A DNA stretch of 64,000 bases from JAWKWH01 sp041397625. Its GTDB lineage: Bacteria > Pseudomonadota > Alphaproteobacteria > Rhizobiales > Rhizobiaceae. Below the pieces are notes generated by a model. The model was given only the letters and a program-made list of their open reading frames with translations. It was not told the origin of the DNA and did no database searches. A program made the translations under genes and the position numbers. The stretch lies in assembly GCA_041397625.1 (NCBI GenBank), contig JAWKWH010000007.1, positions 7,526 to 71,525 on the forward strand. The letters are read 5' to 3'. Below are positions 44,903-53,386 of the stretch, in pieces; position 1 is the stretch's first letter, and every line of letters starts with the position of its first letter.

Positions 44903-45532
44903 ATGAGCGACCTACTCTCACTCGGCGCACCGGAACTGGCCGCGCTTTTGTGCAGCCGCGTCTGCCATGACATCATTTCGCCGGTCGGTGCCATCAATAA
45001 CGGCCTTGAATTACTCGACGAGGGCGGCGCCGACGAGGACGCCATGGCGCTGATCCGCGCCAGCGCGCGCAACGCCTCGGCCCGGCTGCAATATGCCCGT
45101 ATCGCCTTCGGCGCGGCCGGCTCCGCCGGGATGCAGATCGACACTGGCGATGCCGAGGCGGTCGCAAGTGCCTTCATGGCCAACGAAAAGCCGGAATTCA
45201 CCTGGACGGGCACGCGTGCGCTGCTGCCAAAAAACCAGGTCAAGCTGCTGCTCAATCTGCTGCTGGTGGCCAATGCCGCCATTCCGCGCGGCGGCAGAAT
45301 CGAAGTGACGCTCGAAAGCGGCGGAGAGAAGCCGGTCTTCACCCTGAAGGCCACTGGCCCGATGATGCGCGTGCCGTCCAAGTTCCTGGAAATGCATTCC
45401 GGCCGCGCGCCGGAGGAACCGATCGACGCGCACGCGGTCCAGCCCTACTACACCCTTCTGCTAGCTCGCGAGGCCGGCATGACCATCGATATTATCGCTC
45501 ATTCCGACGAGATCGTGCTCAAGGCATCGTAA
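44903..45532 (+). CDS. chpT: Histidine phosphotransferase ChpT
   Basis: A 209-residue phosphotransferase that carries phosphate from CckA to CtrA and CpdR. The phosphorylated His22 lies in SRVCHDIISPVGAINNGLEL, followed by the degenerate ATPase-like second domain (TGTRALLPKNQVKLLLNLLL, then VQPYYTLLLAREAGM). CAGGAG precedes ATG 44903. Genes for a receiver protein and CtrA follow, keeping the pathway together. Confidence 0.95.
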   Translation: MSDLLSLGAPELAALLCSRVCHDIISPVGAINNGLELLDEGGADEDAMALIRASARNASARLQYARIAFGAAGSAGMQIDTGDAEAVASAFMANEKPEFTWTGTRALLPKNQVKLLLNLLLVANAAIPRGGRIEVTLESGGEKPVFTLKATGPMMRVPSKFLEMHSGRAPEEPIDAHAVQPYYTLLLAREAGMTIDIIAHSDEIVLKAS

Positions 45533-45776
45533 CCTTCTCGCAGACGCGGTCGGCTGGCTGCATCGACCGGCCGAGCAGGGGCGAACGGCTTGCGGTTCTA
45601 GCAGCAATATCTATGACTACTTTTTGGTAAACGTGCGGGCGGCAAGTATTGGCCGGCATTTGCTAGTAGAAACTTTACCCTGTCTCTTTTCATGTTTTTT
45701 ACCCGGCCGGCTTAGGATCAGGGCCATAACGGGAGCGCGGAATAGTAGTGCCGCGTTGGCGAAAAGGACAAGAACC

Positions 45777-46148
45777 ATGAAACGCTGCATGATTGTGGAT
45801 GATTCCAGTGTCATCAGAAAGGTCGCCAAACGCATTCTGGCCGGACCGGCAATGCTGGTCGTCGAGGCATCGAGCGGCGAGGAAGCGCTGGGCATGTGCA
45901 TGGCGGATATGCCCGACGTCGTCATTGTCGACGGGGTCCTGCCGGACATGGAGGTGACCGAGTTCATCGAGCGTGTCAAACAGATCGGCGGCAGGGAGAA
46001 GACTCCCAAGATCGCCATCTGCATTCCGGAGATGGATATTGGCGCCATCATGCGCTCCAAGCGCGCAGGCGCTGCCGGTTTCATCATGAAACCGTTCGAC
46101 CGGCCGCTGCTGATGGAGCGTTTCCGCGACATTCAGGCAGCCGCCTAA
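45777..46148 (+). CDS. Single-domain response regulator
   Basis: A 123-residue stand-alone receiver. Acidic pair Asp8-Asp9 (MIVDDSS), phospho-acceptor Asp52 (VVIVDGVLPDM) and the conserved Lys in AGFIMKPFDRPL are present; there is no output domain. It lies between chpT and ctrA, so it is a likely partner or competitor in the CckA-ChpT-CtrA phosphorelay. It is not an obvious CpdR or DivK by sequence, since the helix 1 region (VIRKVAKRILAG) is of the PleD/DivK-like basic type only in part. Confidence 0.9.
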   Translation: MKRCMIVDDSSVIRKVAKRILAGPAMLVVEASSGEEALGMCMADMPDVVIVDGVLPDMEVTEFIERVKQIGGREKTPKIAICIPEMDIGAIMRSKRAGAAGFIMKPFDRPLLMERFRDIQAAA

Positions 46149-46225
46149 AGGGCGGTTGGCTACGTCCGATCACGTCCGGGGCTTGATACTGGAAATGCTT
46201 TCCAGGCGAGCGGACACGTGAACGC

Positions 46226-46253
46226 AAAAACCCGGCCACTGGCCGGGTTTTTT
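46226..46253. terminator. Bidirectional terminator between receiver gene and ctrA
   Basis: A palindrome at 46231-46247 (CCCGGCC, ACT, GGCCGGG) is flanked by AAAAA on the left and TTTTTT on the right, so it can stop transcripts of both convergent genes. Confidence 0.92.
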
Positions 46254-46291
46254 CATGCCATTTTTTCCAAGTCCTTGAAATAACTTGAGGA

Positions 46292-46987
46292 TCAGGCGCT
46301 TTCGCGGATCTCTTCCGGTTCGCGCAGCACGTAGCCGCGGCCCCAGACCGTCTCGATATAGTTCTGTCCGCCGGAGGCCAGATCGAGCTTCTTGCGCAGT
46401 TTGCAGATGAACACGTCGATGATTTTCAGTTCCGGCTCATCCATGCCGCCATAAAGATGGTTGAGGAACATCTCCTTGGTCAACGTCGTGCCCTTGCGCA
46501 GCGACAGGAGTTCCAGCATCTGGTATTCCTTGCCGGTCAGGTGCACGCGCTGCCCGCCGACTTCCACCGTCTTGGCATCGAGATTGACCACCAGGTCGCC
46601 GGTCGTGATCACCGACTGGGCGTGGCCCTTCGAACGGCGCACGATGGCGTGGATGCGGGCGACGAGCTCGTCCTTGTGGAACGGCTTGGTCATGTAGTCG
46701 TCGGCGCCGAAGCCGAGGCCCCGCACCTTGTCCTCTATGCCGGCCATGCCCGAGAGAATGAGGATCGGCGTTTTGACCTTGGACAACCGCAGGGTGCGCA
46801 GCACCTCGTAGCCGGACATGTCGGGAAGGTTCAGATCAAGAAGAATGATGTCGTAGTCGTAAAGCTTGCCGAGATCGACGCCTTCTTCGCCCAGATCCGT
46901 GGTATACACGTTGAAACTCTCGGACTTCAGCATCAACTCGATGCTTTGTGCTGTCGCACTGTCATCTTCGATCAGCAGAACGCGCAT
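46292..46987 (-). CDS. ctrA: Cell-cycle master regulator CtrA
   Basis: A 231-residue OmpR-type response regulator: receiver with Asp51 (ILLDLNLPDMSGYEVLR) and K in MTKPF, then a winged-helix DNA-binding domain (TGKEYQMLELLSLRKGTTLT, LKIIDVFICKLRKKLD, YIETVWGRGYVLRE). It controls division, motility and replication genes in alphaproteobacteria. The upstream region holds six GANTC sites and TTAAC half-sites, which suggests methylation-dependent and autoregulated expression. Confidence 0.98.
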   Translation of the reverse strand: MRVLLIEDDSATAQSIELMLKSESFNVYTTDLGEEGVDLGKLYDYDIILLDLNLPDMSGYEVLRTLRLSKVKTPILILSGMAGIEDKVRGLGFGADDYMTKPFHKDELVARIHAIVRRSKGHAQSVITTGDLVVNLDAKTVEVGGQRVHLTGKEYQMLELLSLRKGTTLTKEMFLNHLYGGMDEPELKIIDVFICKLRKKLDLASGGQNYIETVWGRGYVLREPEEIRESA

Positions 46988-47423
46988 TTCATTCCCCTTG
47001 TTCCACCGCGACCCCCTCTGCAGCCCAGCCGAGCGCGGTAGTCATTGCCTTGCGCCGAAGTTTGCAGCCAATTGGTTAACAAATTCTGATTCGCCTTGGC
47101 AAGTGTTTGCATCGAAATTAATGATTCAAGATAGACTCTTGATTCCACTAATTTATCGACACACTGCTATCTTAAGGTGATAGGTTAACAAATCGTTACA
47201 AGCGACTCGGCCGACTCACCTTGTTCAATGTGGCAAATGCAGCGGAATTTTTACCGTGCCTTAAGCCCTGCCGCTTATGATTAACGATGCCCGTAAACGA
47301 AAGGTTACCGGAAGGCCGATTTGGCCTGGCTTCTTAACCGGCGACAGGGTGGCGGGCACGGTGTTTTTGAGAGTTTTGGCGTCGGTGATTCGGCGTCTTT
47401 GTCTGGTGTTGGAGTATTGAGTG
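46988..47423. promoter_or_regulatory. ctrA/fliJ-like divergent control region with GANTC cluster
   Basis: A 436-base, relatively AT-rich region. Six GANTC sites (47088, 47123, 47134, 47141, 47204, 47213) lie in 130 bases; about half a site is expected by chance. GGTTAACAAAT occurs twice (47074-47084 and 47183-47193), and TTAA-CAAATCG-TTACA (47185-47200) resembles a CtrA box TTAA-N7-TTAAC with a weak second half. This is consistent with CcrM-sensitive, CtrA-autoregulated promoters for ctrA, and possible CtrA control of the divergent fliJ-like gene. Confidence 0.75.
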
Positions 47424-47801
47424 ATGAAGTCACGGGAAAACCTCGTCCGCCTGAAACGGTTTCAGGTCAACGAAAAAGCCAGGCAACTGCAGCAGATCGA
47501 CGTGATGATCACCGAATTCGAGCGCATGGCCGGCGAACTCGAGGTTCAGATCTCGGCGGAGGAGAAAAAGGCGGGGATTACGGATGTCAATCATTTCGCC
47601 TATCCGACCTTTGCCAAGGCCGCCCGTCAGCGTCGCGACAATTTGATGCAATCGCGCGGGGGCCTGGATGAACAGCGCGCCGCCGCCGAAACCGCCCTGG
47701 CGGAAGCAAACGCCGAACTCGCCAAGGCCGAGATGCTGGAAAACCGCGACGCCAAGGCGCGCGAACCGGAGCCGGACAACCGCCGCGCCATGATCGGCTA
47801 G
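47424..47801 (+). CDS. FliJ-like flagellar export coiled-coil protein
   Basis: A 125-residue, almost wholly helical protein (VRLKRFQVNEKARQLQQIDV, then EFERMAGELEVQISAEEKKA and QRRDNLMQSRGGLDEQRAAA) with the size and heptad pattern of alphaproteobacterial FliJ, the export-ATPase stalk. A homologous gene stands beside ctrA in many Hyphomicrobiales. GGAG is nine bases before ATG 47424; a GTG one codon upstream is possible. Confidence 0.8.
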   Translation: MKSRENLVRLKRFQVNEKARQLQQIDVMITEFERMAGELEVQISAEEKKAGITDVNHFAYPTFAKAARQRRDNLMQSRGGLDEQRAAAETALAEANAELAKAEMLENRDAKAREPEPDNRRAMIG

Positions 47802-47833
47802 TATCGCCGGCTTTTCAAAAGGTTACATGAATT

Positions 47834-47868
47834 GGAGGCCGCTCCGTGAGTGGCCTCCGTCATTTTTT
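47834..47868 (+). terminator. Terminator after the FliJ-like gene
   Basis: GGAGGCC (47834-47840) pairs with GGCCTCC (47852-47858), followed after four bases by six T residues. Confidence 0.75.
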
Positions 47869-47897
47869 GGGCGATGATTTTCGATGGTCAATGCCGG

Positions 47898-48176
47898 CTA
47901 TCTGATGACGTCGGCCCATTCGGGATGGCGTAGGCTCTGCGCCCTGAAGAACGGGCACAGCGGTATGATCTTCCAGCCGCCGCCTCGCGCTTCGTCCACG
48001 GCGTGCAAGGCGAGGGCCAATCCGACACCTTTGCCGCGCAGGGCGTCGGGAACGCCGGTATGGTCGATGATGATCGTCTGAGGTGACAGCCGGCTATAGG
48101 TCATCTCCGCCTCGTGGCCATCGACCTCGACAACATAACGGCCACCGCTCGGCCCGGTTTCTTCCCTGATTTTCAT
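47898..48176 (-). CDS. Small GNAT-fold N-acetyltransferase (YjdJ-like)
   Basis: A 92-residue minimal GNAT protein of the GCN5-related YjdJ type. The acetyl-CoA motif is VPDALRGKGVGLALALHAVD (R/Q-x-x-G-x-G/A), with a beta-strand before it (EMTYSRLSPQTIIIDHTGV) and the typical KIIPLCPFFRAQSL end. Substrate is unknown. Confidence 0.9.
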   Translation of the reverse strand: MKIREETGPSGGRYVVEVDGHEAEMTYSRLSPQTIIIDHTGVPDALRGKGVGLALALHAVDEARGGGWKIIPLCPFFRAQSLRHPEWADVIR

Positions 48177-48205
48177 TTGCCCGTTTCTCCAGTGCGTTTG
48201 CGGCG

Positions 48206-48706
48206 ATGTTTATGTTTCATTTTCCGCCTGGTTTGGCTACGTCCTCACGCATGCGCCGCATATTCGCCCTGAGCCTGTTCCTTGCAACCGTTTGCTACGT
48301 ATTGGGAATATCTCAACCGCTCGTCCGGATCGAGCGGCTGTGGATTTTCGAGGAAGAGCCGTCGCTGGTCCAGATGATCGCCAGCCTTTGGAGCGGGGGA
48401 GACCGCCCGCTTGCCGTGTTCGTCGGCCTGTTCTCGGTTGCCGCGCCGGCTGCAAAGCTGGCGTTGCTGCATGTTGCCGCGGCCGATTCCGATGGCAAGC
48501 CGCTGCCAGCCTGGTTTCGCGCCATCGCCCGCTGGTCGATGCTCGACGTGGTTCTGGTCGCAATCGTCATTTTCGCGGTCAAGACATCGGGCCTCGCCAC
48601 CGCGGCGACCAAGTCCGGCCTCTGGTTCTTCGCCGCCTCGGTGTTTCTCACCGCTGCCGCGTCGACACTGGCGCAACGGCAACGGAAAACCGGCCGCTCT
48701 GATTGA
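48206..48706 (+). CDS. PqiA-domain membrane protein
   Basis: A 166-residue single-domain PqiA-like protein with about four membrane segments (IFALSLFLATVCYVLGISQP, GLFSVAAPAAKLALLHVAAA, MLDVVLVAIVIFAVK, LWFFAASVFLTAAAST). The longer two-domain PqiA works with PqiB MCE proteins in lipid transport; no mce gene is visible here. The start is uncertain because neither ATG 48206 nor 48251 has a good binding site. Confidence 0.85.
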   Translation: MFMFHFPPGLATSSRMRRIFALSLFLATVCYVLGISQPLVRIERLWIFEEEPSLVQMIASLWSGGDRPLAVFVGLFSVAAPAAKLALLHVAAADSDGKPLPAWFRAIARWSMLDVVLVAIVIFAVKTSGLATAATKSGLWFFAASVFLTAAASTLAQRQRKTGRSD

Positions 48707-48749
48707 GGGCCGGTCGCGAAGGCTTGATGGTGGTCTCGTTGTCGCCGGA

Positions 48750-49025
48750 TCAGTGCCGGTACTGCTGGATGCGCGTGGTACGCAGGCCGGCCAGACCGTA
48801 TTCGTCGATCGACGCCTGCCAGGAGAGAAATTCCTCGACCGTCAGCTTGTAGCGGCTGCACGCCTCTTCCAGGCTCAAAAGGCCGCCACGCACCGCTGCG
48901 ACAACCTCCGCCTTGCGGCGGATGACCCAGCGACGGGTATTCGTCGGGGGCAGATCGGCGATCGTCAGAGGGCTGCCATCGGGCCCGATGACATATTTTA
49001 CACGCGGGCGAACCAGATCGGTCAT
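48750..49025 (-). CDS. sciP: SciP, CtrA-inhibiting protein (DUF1153)
   Basis: A 91-residue helix-turn-helix protein of the DUF1153 family. Its sequence (VKYVIGPDGSPLTIADLPPT, RWVIRRKAEVVAAVRGGLLS, SRYKLTVEEFLSWQASIDEY) matches SciP, which binds CtrA and blocks its activation of target promoters. It lies 1.7 kb from ctrA, so activator, phosphodonor path and inhibitor are all encoded in one stretch. Confidence 0.95.
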   Translation of the reverse strand: MTDLVRPRVKYVIGPDGSPLTIADLPPTNTRRWVIRRKAEVVAAVRGGLLSLEEACSRYKLTVEEFLSWQASIDEYGLAGLRTTRIQQYRH

Positions 49026-49396
49026 GATACTCTCTACTCACTCGCCGGCTCCACACACACGGAACCGCAACGCCGCCAGACTAGCCACACAGCTTTAAAA
49101 AAAGCCTAAGCGGTCGCTAACGGCCCGGTAATGAACCTGAATCAACCCTTATCACGTCCGTTAATCCGCTTTCTGTTGGTCAATTTCCCGATCCTTCCTA
49201 GATAGAACGCATGCTTGCGGCCGGCGGAGGCCGGCATTGCGGATGGCAACCGTATGCGCTAGGCGGAAATGCAACGACTGTCCGTCATTGCGTCCGGTTT
49301 GCCACGGCGGGCCGTGCGGGCGCCGGGGCAGCAGGCGGTCGGCGCCGACAGGATGAGAAGCCCGTAACCGGACCGCAAGGCCGATGGAGATATCGG
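49026..49396. other. Divergent upstream region of sciP and mnmA
   Basis: A 371-base region without a credible gene. The part nearest sciP (49096-49135 on the plus strand) contains TTAG-N7-TTAGG on the minus strand, a degenerate CtrA-like half-site pair, plus a poly-A tract (49096-49102). Nothing else was recognised. Confidence 0.45.
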
Positions 49397-50578
49397 ATGA
49401 ACAGCCTCGATATCGATCGTGACCCCGAAAAGACCCGCGTCGTCGTCGCGATGTCGGGAGGGGTGGATTCGTCCGTTGTGGCCGGCCTGATGAAGCGCGA
49501 GGGTTACGACGTCGTCGGTGTCACGCTGCAGCTTTACGATCACGGCGCCGCGGTCCACCGGGCGGGTTCATGCTGCGCCGGCCAGGATATCGACGATGCG
49601 CGGCGCGTAGCCGAAACGCTTGGCGTACCGCATTATGTGCTCAACTATGAGCGTCGCTTCCGCGAAGCCGTTATCGATCCGTTCGCCGAGAGCTATGCGG
49701 CGGGTGAAACGCCGATCCCCTGTGTCGCCTGCAACCAGACGGTCAAGTTCGCCGACCTGCTGGCCACTGCGCGCGAACTCGGCGCCGACGTGCTTGCGAC
49801 CGGCCACTATGTGAGGAGCCGGCGCAACGGCGCCCACCGCGCGCTCTATCGTCCGGTCGACATCGACCGCGACCAAAGCTACTTCCTGTTCGCGACCACG
49901 CAGGAGCAGCTCGATTTTCTGCGCTTTCCGCTTGGTGACCTGCCGAAGCCCGATGTGCGGGCCCTGGCCGCGGGGATGGGACTGGCCGTCGCCGACAAGC
50001 ATGACAGTCAGGACATCTGCTTCGTGCCGCAGGGCCGCTATTCCGATATCATCGCCAAGCTCAGGCCCGAGGCGGCGGCGCCGGGCGACATCGTGCATAT
50101 CGACGGCCGCGTGCTTGGCCGCCACGATGGGATTTTGCACTACACGATCGGCCAGCGCCGCGGTATCGGCGTCGCCACCGGCGAACCTCTCTATGTGATG
50201 CATCTGGATGCCGACCGGTCGCGCGTGATCGTTGGTCCGCGCGAGGCGCTGGAAACCTCCAGGATCATCCTGCGCGATATGAACTGGCTCGGCGACGGGC
50301 CGCTTGAGGACCTGCCGGGCGGCGGGATCGAATTGTTCGCACGCGTGCGTTCGACCCGACCTCCGTGCCCGGCGCTGCTGCGCCGTGAAGCGGGTGTGAC
50401 CAGCGTGGAACTCGCAGGGCCGGAAACCGGCGTGGCGCCCGGTCAGGCCTGCGTTCTCTATTCCGACGAGGGCACCGGCTCGCGTGTCTTCGGCGGGGGG
50501 TTCATCGACCGCACCGAGGGAACCGCCGAAACCGAGGCGATGCTGAGAAAGTTGACCGGCGAGCGGGTTCGCGCCTGA
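49397..50578 (+). CDS. mnmA: tRNA-specific 2-thiouridylase
   Basis: A 393-residue enzyme that thiolates U34 of Lys, Glu and Gln tRNAs. PP-loop ATP motif VAMSGGVDSSVVAGLMKREG at the N-terminus; catalytic Cys pair in CCAGQDIDDARRVAE and IPCVACNQTVKFADLL; LATGHYVRSRRNGAHRALY and DKHDSQDICFVPQGRY follow. GGAG upstream of ATG 49397 supports this start; the longer frame from 49211 has no binding site. Confidence 0.97.
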   Translation: MNSLDIDRDPEKTRVVVAMSGGVDSSVVAGLMKREGYDVVGVTLQLYDHGAAVHRAGSCCAGQDIDDARRVAETLGVPHYVLNYERRFREAVIDPFAESYAAGETPIPCVACNQTVKFADLLATARELGADVLATGHYVRSRRNGAHRALYRPVDIDRDQSYFLFATTQEQLDFLRFPLGDLPKPDVRALAAGMGLAVADKHDSQDICFVPQGRYSDIIAKLRPEAAAPGDIVHIDGRVLGRHDGILHYTIGQRRGIGVATGEPLYVMHLDADRSRVIVGPREALETSRIILRDMNWLGDGPLEDLPGGGIELFARVRSTRPPCPALLRREAGVTSVELAGPETGVAPGQACVLYSDEGTGSRVFGGGFIDRTEGTAETEAMLRKLTGERVRA

Positions 50579-50599
50579 GCCGCAACGGCTACCGTCGTC

Positions 50600-51742
50600 C
50601 TATTCCGCCGCCTCGCGCCGGTTTTTCAGCGCGAACCGCCGGATGCAGTCGATCACCATGTCCTGGTCGGCCTCGCCAAGATAGGGATGCATGGGCAGGC
50701 ACAGGATCCGGCCCGGCAAGGCCTCGGTCACGGGCAGGCCGCCCGGGACAACCGGGTAGTTTTCATATGCTTTCTGCCGGTGCAGCGGCTTTGGATAGTA
50801 GATCACCGAGGGGATGCCGTTTTCGGCCAGATGCGCCTTGAGCCCATCGCGGCCATCCGTCTCGATGGCGTATTGCGCCCAGGCCGAGCGGCTGCCGGTG
50901 GCGATGTCAGGCACCTTGACCACGTCGCCGAGGCCTTGCGCATAGCGCGCCGCCACCTGCTGGCGGGCCTCCATTTCCTCCTCGAGGATCGCCAGCTTCT
51001 CGATCAGGATCGCCGCCTGGATCGTGTCGAGCCGCGAATTGATGCCGACGCGGACATTGTCGTATTGACCGTCGCCCTTGCCGTGGAAGTTGAGCGAGCG
51101 CAGCAGTTCGGCAAGGGCATCGTCCTCGGTCAGCATCGCGCCGCCGTCGCCGTAGCAGCCGAGCGGCTTGGCCGGGTAGAAGCTGGTCGAGGCGACATGG
51201 CCGAAACCGCCGCACATATGACCGCCGGCCCGGCCGCCGATAGCCTGGGCGGCATCCTCGATAACGATCAGGTTCTCGCGCTCGGCGATTGCTCCGATTG
51301 CGGCGTAGTCTGCGGCAAGGCCGAACAGGTCGACCGGGATCACCGCACGCGGCTTGAGCCGTCCTTCGGCCTTTACCGCGGCGATGGCCGCCTCGAGGCT
51401 CGCCGGATCCATGTTGTACGTGCCGGCCTCAACGTCGACGAAAACCGGTTCGGCCCGGCGCAGCGCCACCACCTCGGCCGTCGCAGCGAAGGTGAAGCTC
51501 GGACAGAACACCGCATCACCCGGTCCGATGTCGTGCGCCATCAGCGGCAGCATCAGGGCATCGGTGCCGTTGGCGCAGCCGATGACATGTTTCACGCCGA
51601 CATAGTCGGCAAGCCGCTGCTCGAACTCGGCCACTTCGGGGCCGAGAATGTAGCGGCCCGAGTCCACCACCCGGTCGATGGCTGTCTTGAGCTCGCGCTC
51701 GATGCGCCCGCGCTGTGCGGCAAGATCGATGAACTGCATCAT
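50600..51742 (-). CDS. DegT/DnrJ/EryC1/StrS-family sugar aminotransferase
   Basis: A 380-residue PLP enzyme. Family blocks: FIDLAAQRGRIERELKTAID, GCANGTDALMLPLMAHDIGP (PLP phosphate cup), PSFTFAATAEVVALRRAEPV, the PLP Asp in IVIEDAAQAIGG, and the Schiff-base Lys in STSFYPAKPLGCYGDGG. It would transaminate a nucleotide-linked keto sugar. The dehydrogenase upstream at 51892 fits a WbpB/WbpE-like pair making an amino sugar for surface polysaccharide. Confidence 0.93.
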   Translation of the reverse strand: MMQFIDLAAQRGRIERELKTAIDRVVDSGRYILGPEVAEFEQRLADYVGVKHVIGCANGTDALMLPLMAHDIGPGDAVFCPSFTFAATAEVVALRRAEPVFVDVEAGTYNMDPASLEAAIAAVKAEGRLKPRAVIPVDLFGLAADYAAIGAIAERENLIVIEDAAQAIGGRAGGHMCGGFGHVASTSFYPAKPLGCYGDGGAMLTEDDALAELLRSLNFHGKGDGQYDNVRVGINSRLDTIQAAILIEKLAILEEEMEARQQVAARYAQGLGDVVKVPDIATGSRSAWAQYAIETDGRDGLKAHLAENGIPSVIYYPKPLHRQKAYENYPVVPGGLPVTEALPGRILCLPMHPYLGEADQDMVIDCIRRFALKNRREAAE

Positions 51743-51891
51743 GGTCTGTTTTTGCGCCCTGTACCCCGGCCGGTCAATCCGACCCTTGTTCCCCGGGCGG
51801 TCCATAGGCCGATTGGCGATCGAGCGCCAGCCGGAGCACTTCAAACCGTGCGGCAGGGTGTAACGAGGAGTGAACGGAGCGGCTTCTGCGA

Positions 51892-52857
51892 TCAGGCGGG
51901 CTTGCTGTCGTGCTTCACCGTGCCGGCGGTCAGGATGCGCAGTACGCCGATCGCTTCCTCGCCGTCGGTACGCGGTTTCTCGCGCGTCTCGATGCAGGCG
52001 ATGAAATGCTCCAGTTCGCGGGTCAGCGGCATGCCCTGCTGGATCGCCACATAGGAAGGCTCGTTCGTCGTGAAGGCCCATTGGCCGCTATCCTGCCACA
52101 CGGCGTGGCGATAGACGGCGAGCTTGCGCTCCCACGGTTCCACATCGTCAAACACGGCCATTGCCTTGGTGCCGACCACCGTCAGCCGTCGTTCGCGGTA
52201 GGGATTGAGCCGGGAGGCGAACAGGTGGCTGCGAATGCCGCCGGCAAACAGCATGTGCAGATGGGCGAAGTCGCTCAGGTGGTCGAGCAGTGCGGCGCCT
52301 TCGCCGCGCACCTTCACCGGCGCGGAGCCGGTTATCGCCAGGATCATCGACAGATCGTGCGGCGCCAGATCCCACAGCGCATCGTTTTCGGTGTGGAACT
52401 TGCCAAGGCCGAGCCGGTGCGAATGAATGTATTTGACCTCGCCGAGCTCGCCCTCGGCGATCAGGCGCTCCAGCATCTCGAAAGCCGGATGGAACCGCAG
52501 CACGTGGCCAACCATGAAGACGCGATCATGTTCGGCTGCGGCGTTCACGGCCGCCTCCGCCTCGCTCACCGTCAGCGCGATCGGCTTTTCCACCAGCACG
52601 TCCTTGCCGGCCTCGACGGCACGGATGGCGTATTCGGCATGGAACTGCGGCGGCAACGCCATGACGATGGCGTCGATGTCATCGCGGCCGAACAGGTCGT
52701 CGGGAGCGATCGCCAAGCATTCCTGCTCGGAAGCGAAACCTTCCGCGCGGGCTGCGTTGGCGTCGGAAACCGCATGAAGCGCGCCAAGGGACTTCAGCGT
52801 GCGGATATGGTTGCTGCCCCAGTAGCCACATCCGAGAACTGCGATACGCGGCGTCAT
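51892..52857 (-). CDS. Gfo/Idh/MocA-family sugar dehydrogenase
   Basis: A 321-residue oxidoreductase with the NAD(P) motif RIAVLGCGYWGSNHIRTLKS at the N-terminus, the EKPIALTVSEAEAAV Lys/Pro block and the ALWDLAPHDLSMIL region of the C-terminal beta-sheet domain. It likely oxidises a nucleotide sugar (WbpB/WlbA type) to the keto form used by the aminotransferase that follows on the same strand, 149 bases downstream. ATG 52857 is used; the extended frame reaching 53121 has no start signal. Confidence 0.9.
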   Translation of the reverse strand: MTPRIAVLGCGYWGSNHIRTLKSLGALHAVSDANAARAEGFASEQECLAIAPDDLFGRDDIDAIVMALPPQFHAEYAIRAVEAGKDVLVEKPIALTVSEAEAAVNAAAEHDRVFMVGHVLRFHPAFEMLERLIAEGELGEVKYIHSHRLGLGKFHTENDALWDLAPHDLSMILAITGSAPVKVRGEGAALLDHLSDFAHLHMLFAGGIRSHLFASRLNPYRERRLTVVGTKAMAVFDDVEPWERKLAVYRHAVWQDSGQWAFTTNEPSYVAIQQGMPLTRELEHFIACIETREKPRTDGEEAIGVLRILTAGTVKHDSKPA

Positions 52858-53186
52858 CAAACCTGCCGGAAACGAGAATTCCGGCGAGACATATCGGTGC
52901 GTCTCGATTAACTCAACCCCTGGCTTGACGACAGGCGGTCTGGCGGCCTGAAGATTTGGCCATGGCGGGCGAGGGCGCGACGGTCGCGACGGCGCGCATC
53001 CGGCGGAACAAACGCCGCATTGCGGCGGCAAAGCTGCTTGACACCGCGCGAGCGCGCGCACTATATCCCGCCCGTCCACCGGGCAAGTGCAGTGCGGCCC
53101 GGACGGCAGCCGCGCCGGCATTCTCGACCGGGACCGCCTTCCTCGAAGGTTTGCGGCGGCTGGCCAGACGGACGACGCCTTGGTAG
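52858..53186. other. Intergenic region before tRNA-Met
   Basis: 329 bases with no credible gene. It should hold the promoter for the Gfo/Idh-aminotransferase pair (minus) and for the tRNA (plus). TTGACA-like sequence with a spaced TATATC (CTTGACACCG at 53037-53046, then ACTATAT at 53060) lies about 125 bases before the tRNA and is the best plus-strand promoter candidate. Confidence 0.5.
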
Positions 53187-53263
53187 GGCGGGGTAGCTCA
53201 GTTGGTTAGAGCAGCGGAATCATAATCCGCGTGTCGGGGGTTCAAGTCCCTCCCCCGCTACCA
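53187..53263 (+). tRNA. tRNA-Met (CAT anticodon), CCA encoded
   Basis: A complete 77-base cloverleaf: acceptor GGCGGGG pairs with CCCCGCT (first pair G-U), D-arm GCTC...GAGC, anticodon stem GCGGA/TCCGC around loop ATCATAA with anticodon CAT, T-arm with TTCAAGT, discriminator A and encoded CCA. The sequence fits elongator tRNA-Met of alphaproteobacteria; an Ile2 (k2C) reading of CAT is possible but less likely. Lower-GC, foreign-looking DNA begins just after it. Confidence 0.95.
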
Positions 53264-53386
53264 AATTTTCCCAAGAATTACTGACCGTTAGATCTCGTAC
53301 GCTACGAGCGCGTCTGCTCGCGGAACGCCCGGGGTTGCATTCTGGGTGACAAATGCGTGCGCTTGAATGCGACGAGGTGGGTTGGC

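Noticed and set aside
47185..47200. Full CtrA box upstream of ctrA
   Set aside because: TTAA-CAAATCG-TTACA deviates in the second half-site, so it is mentioned only as a resemblance inside the control region.
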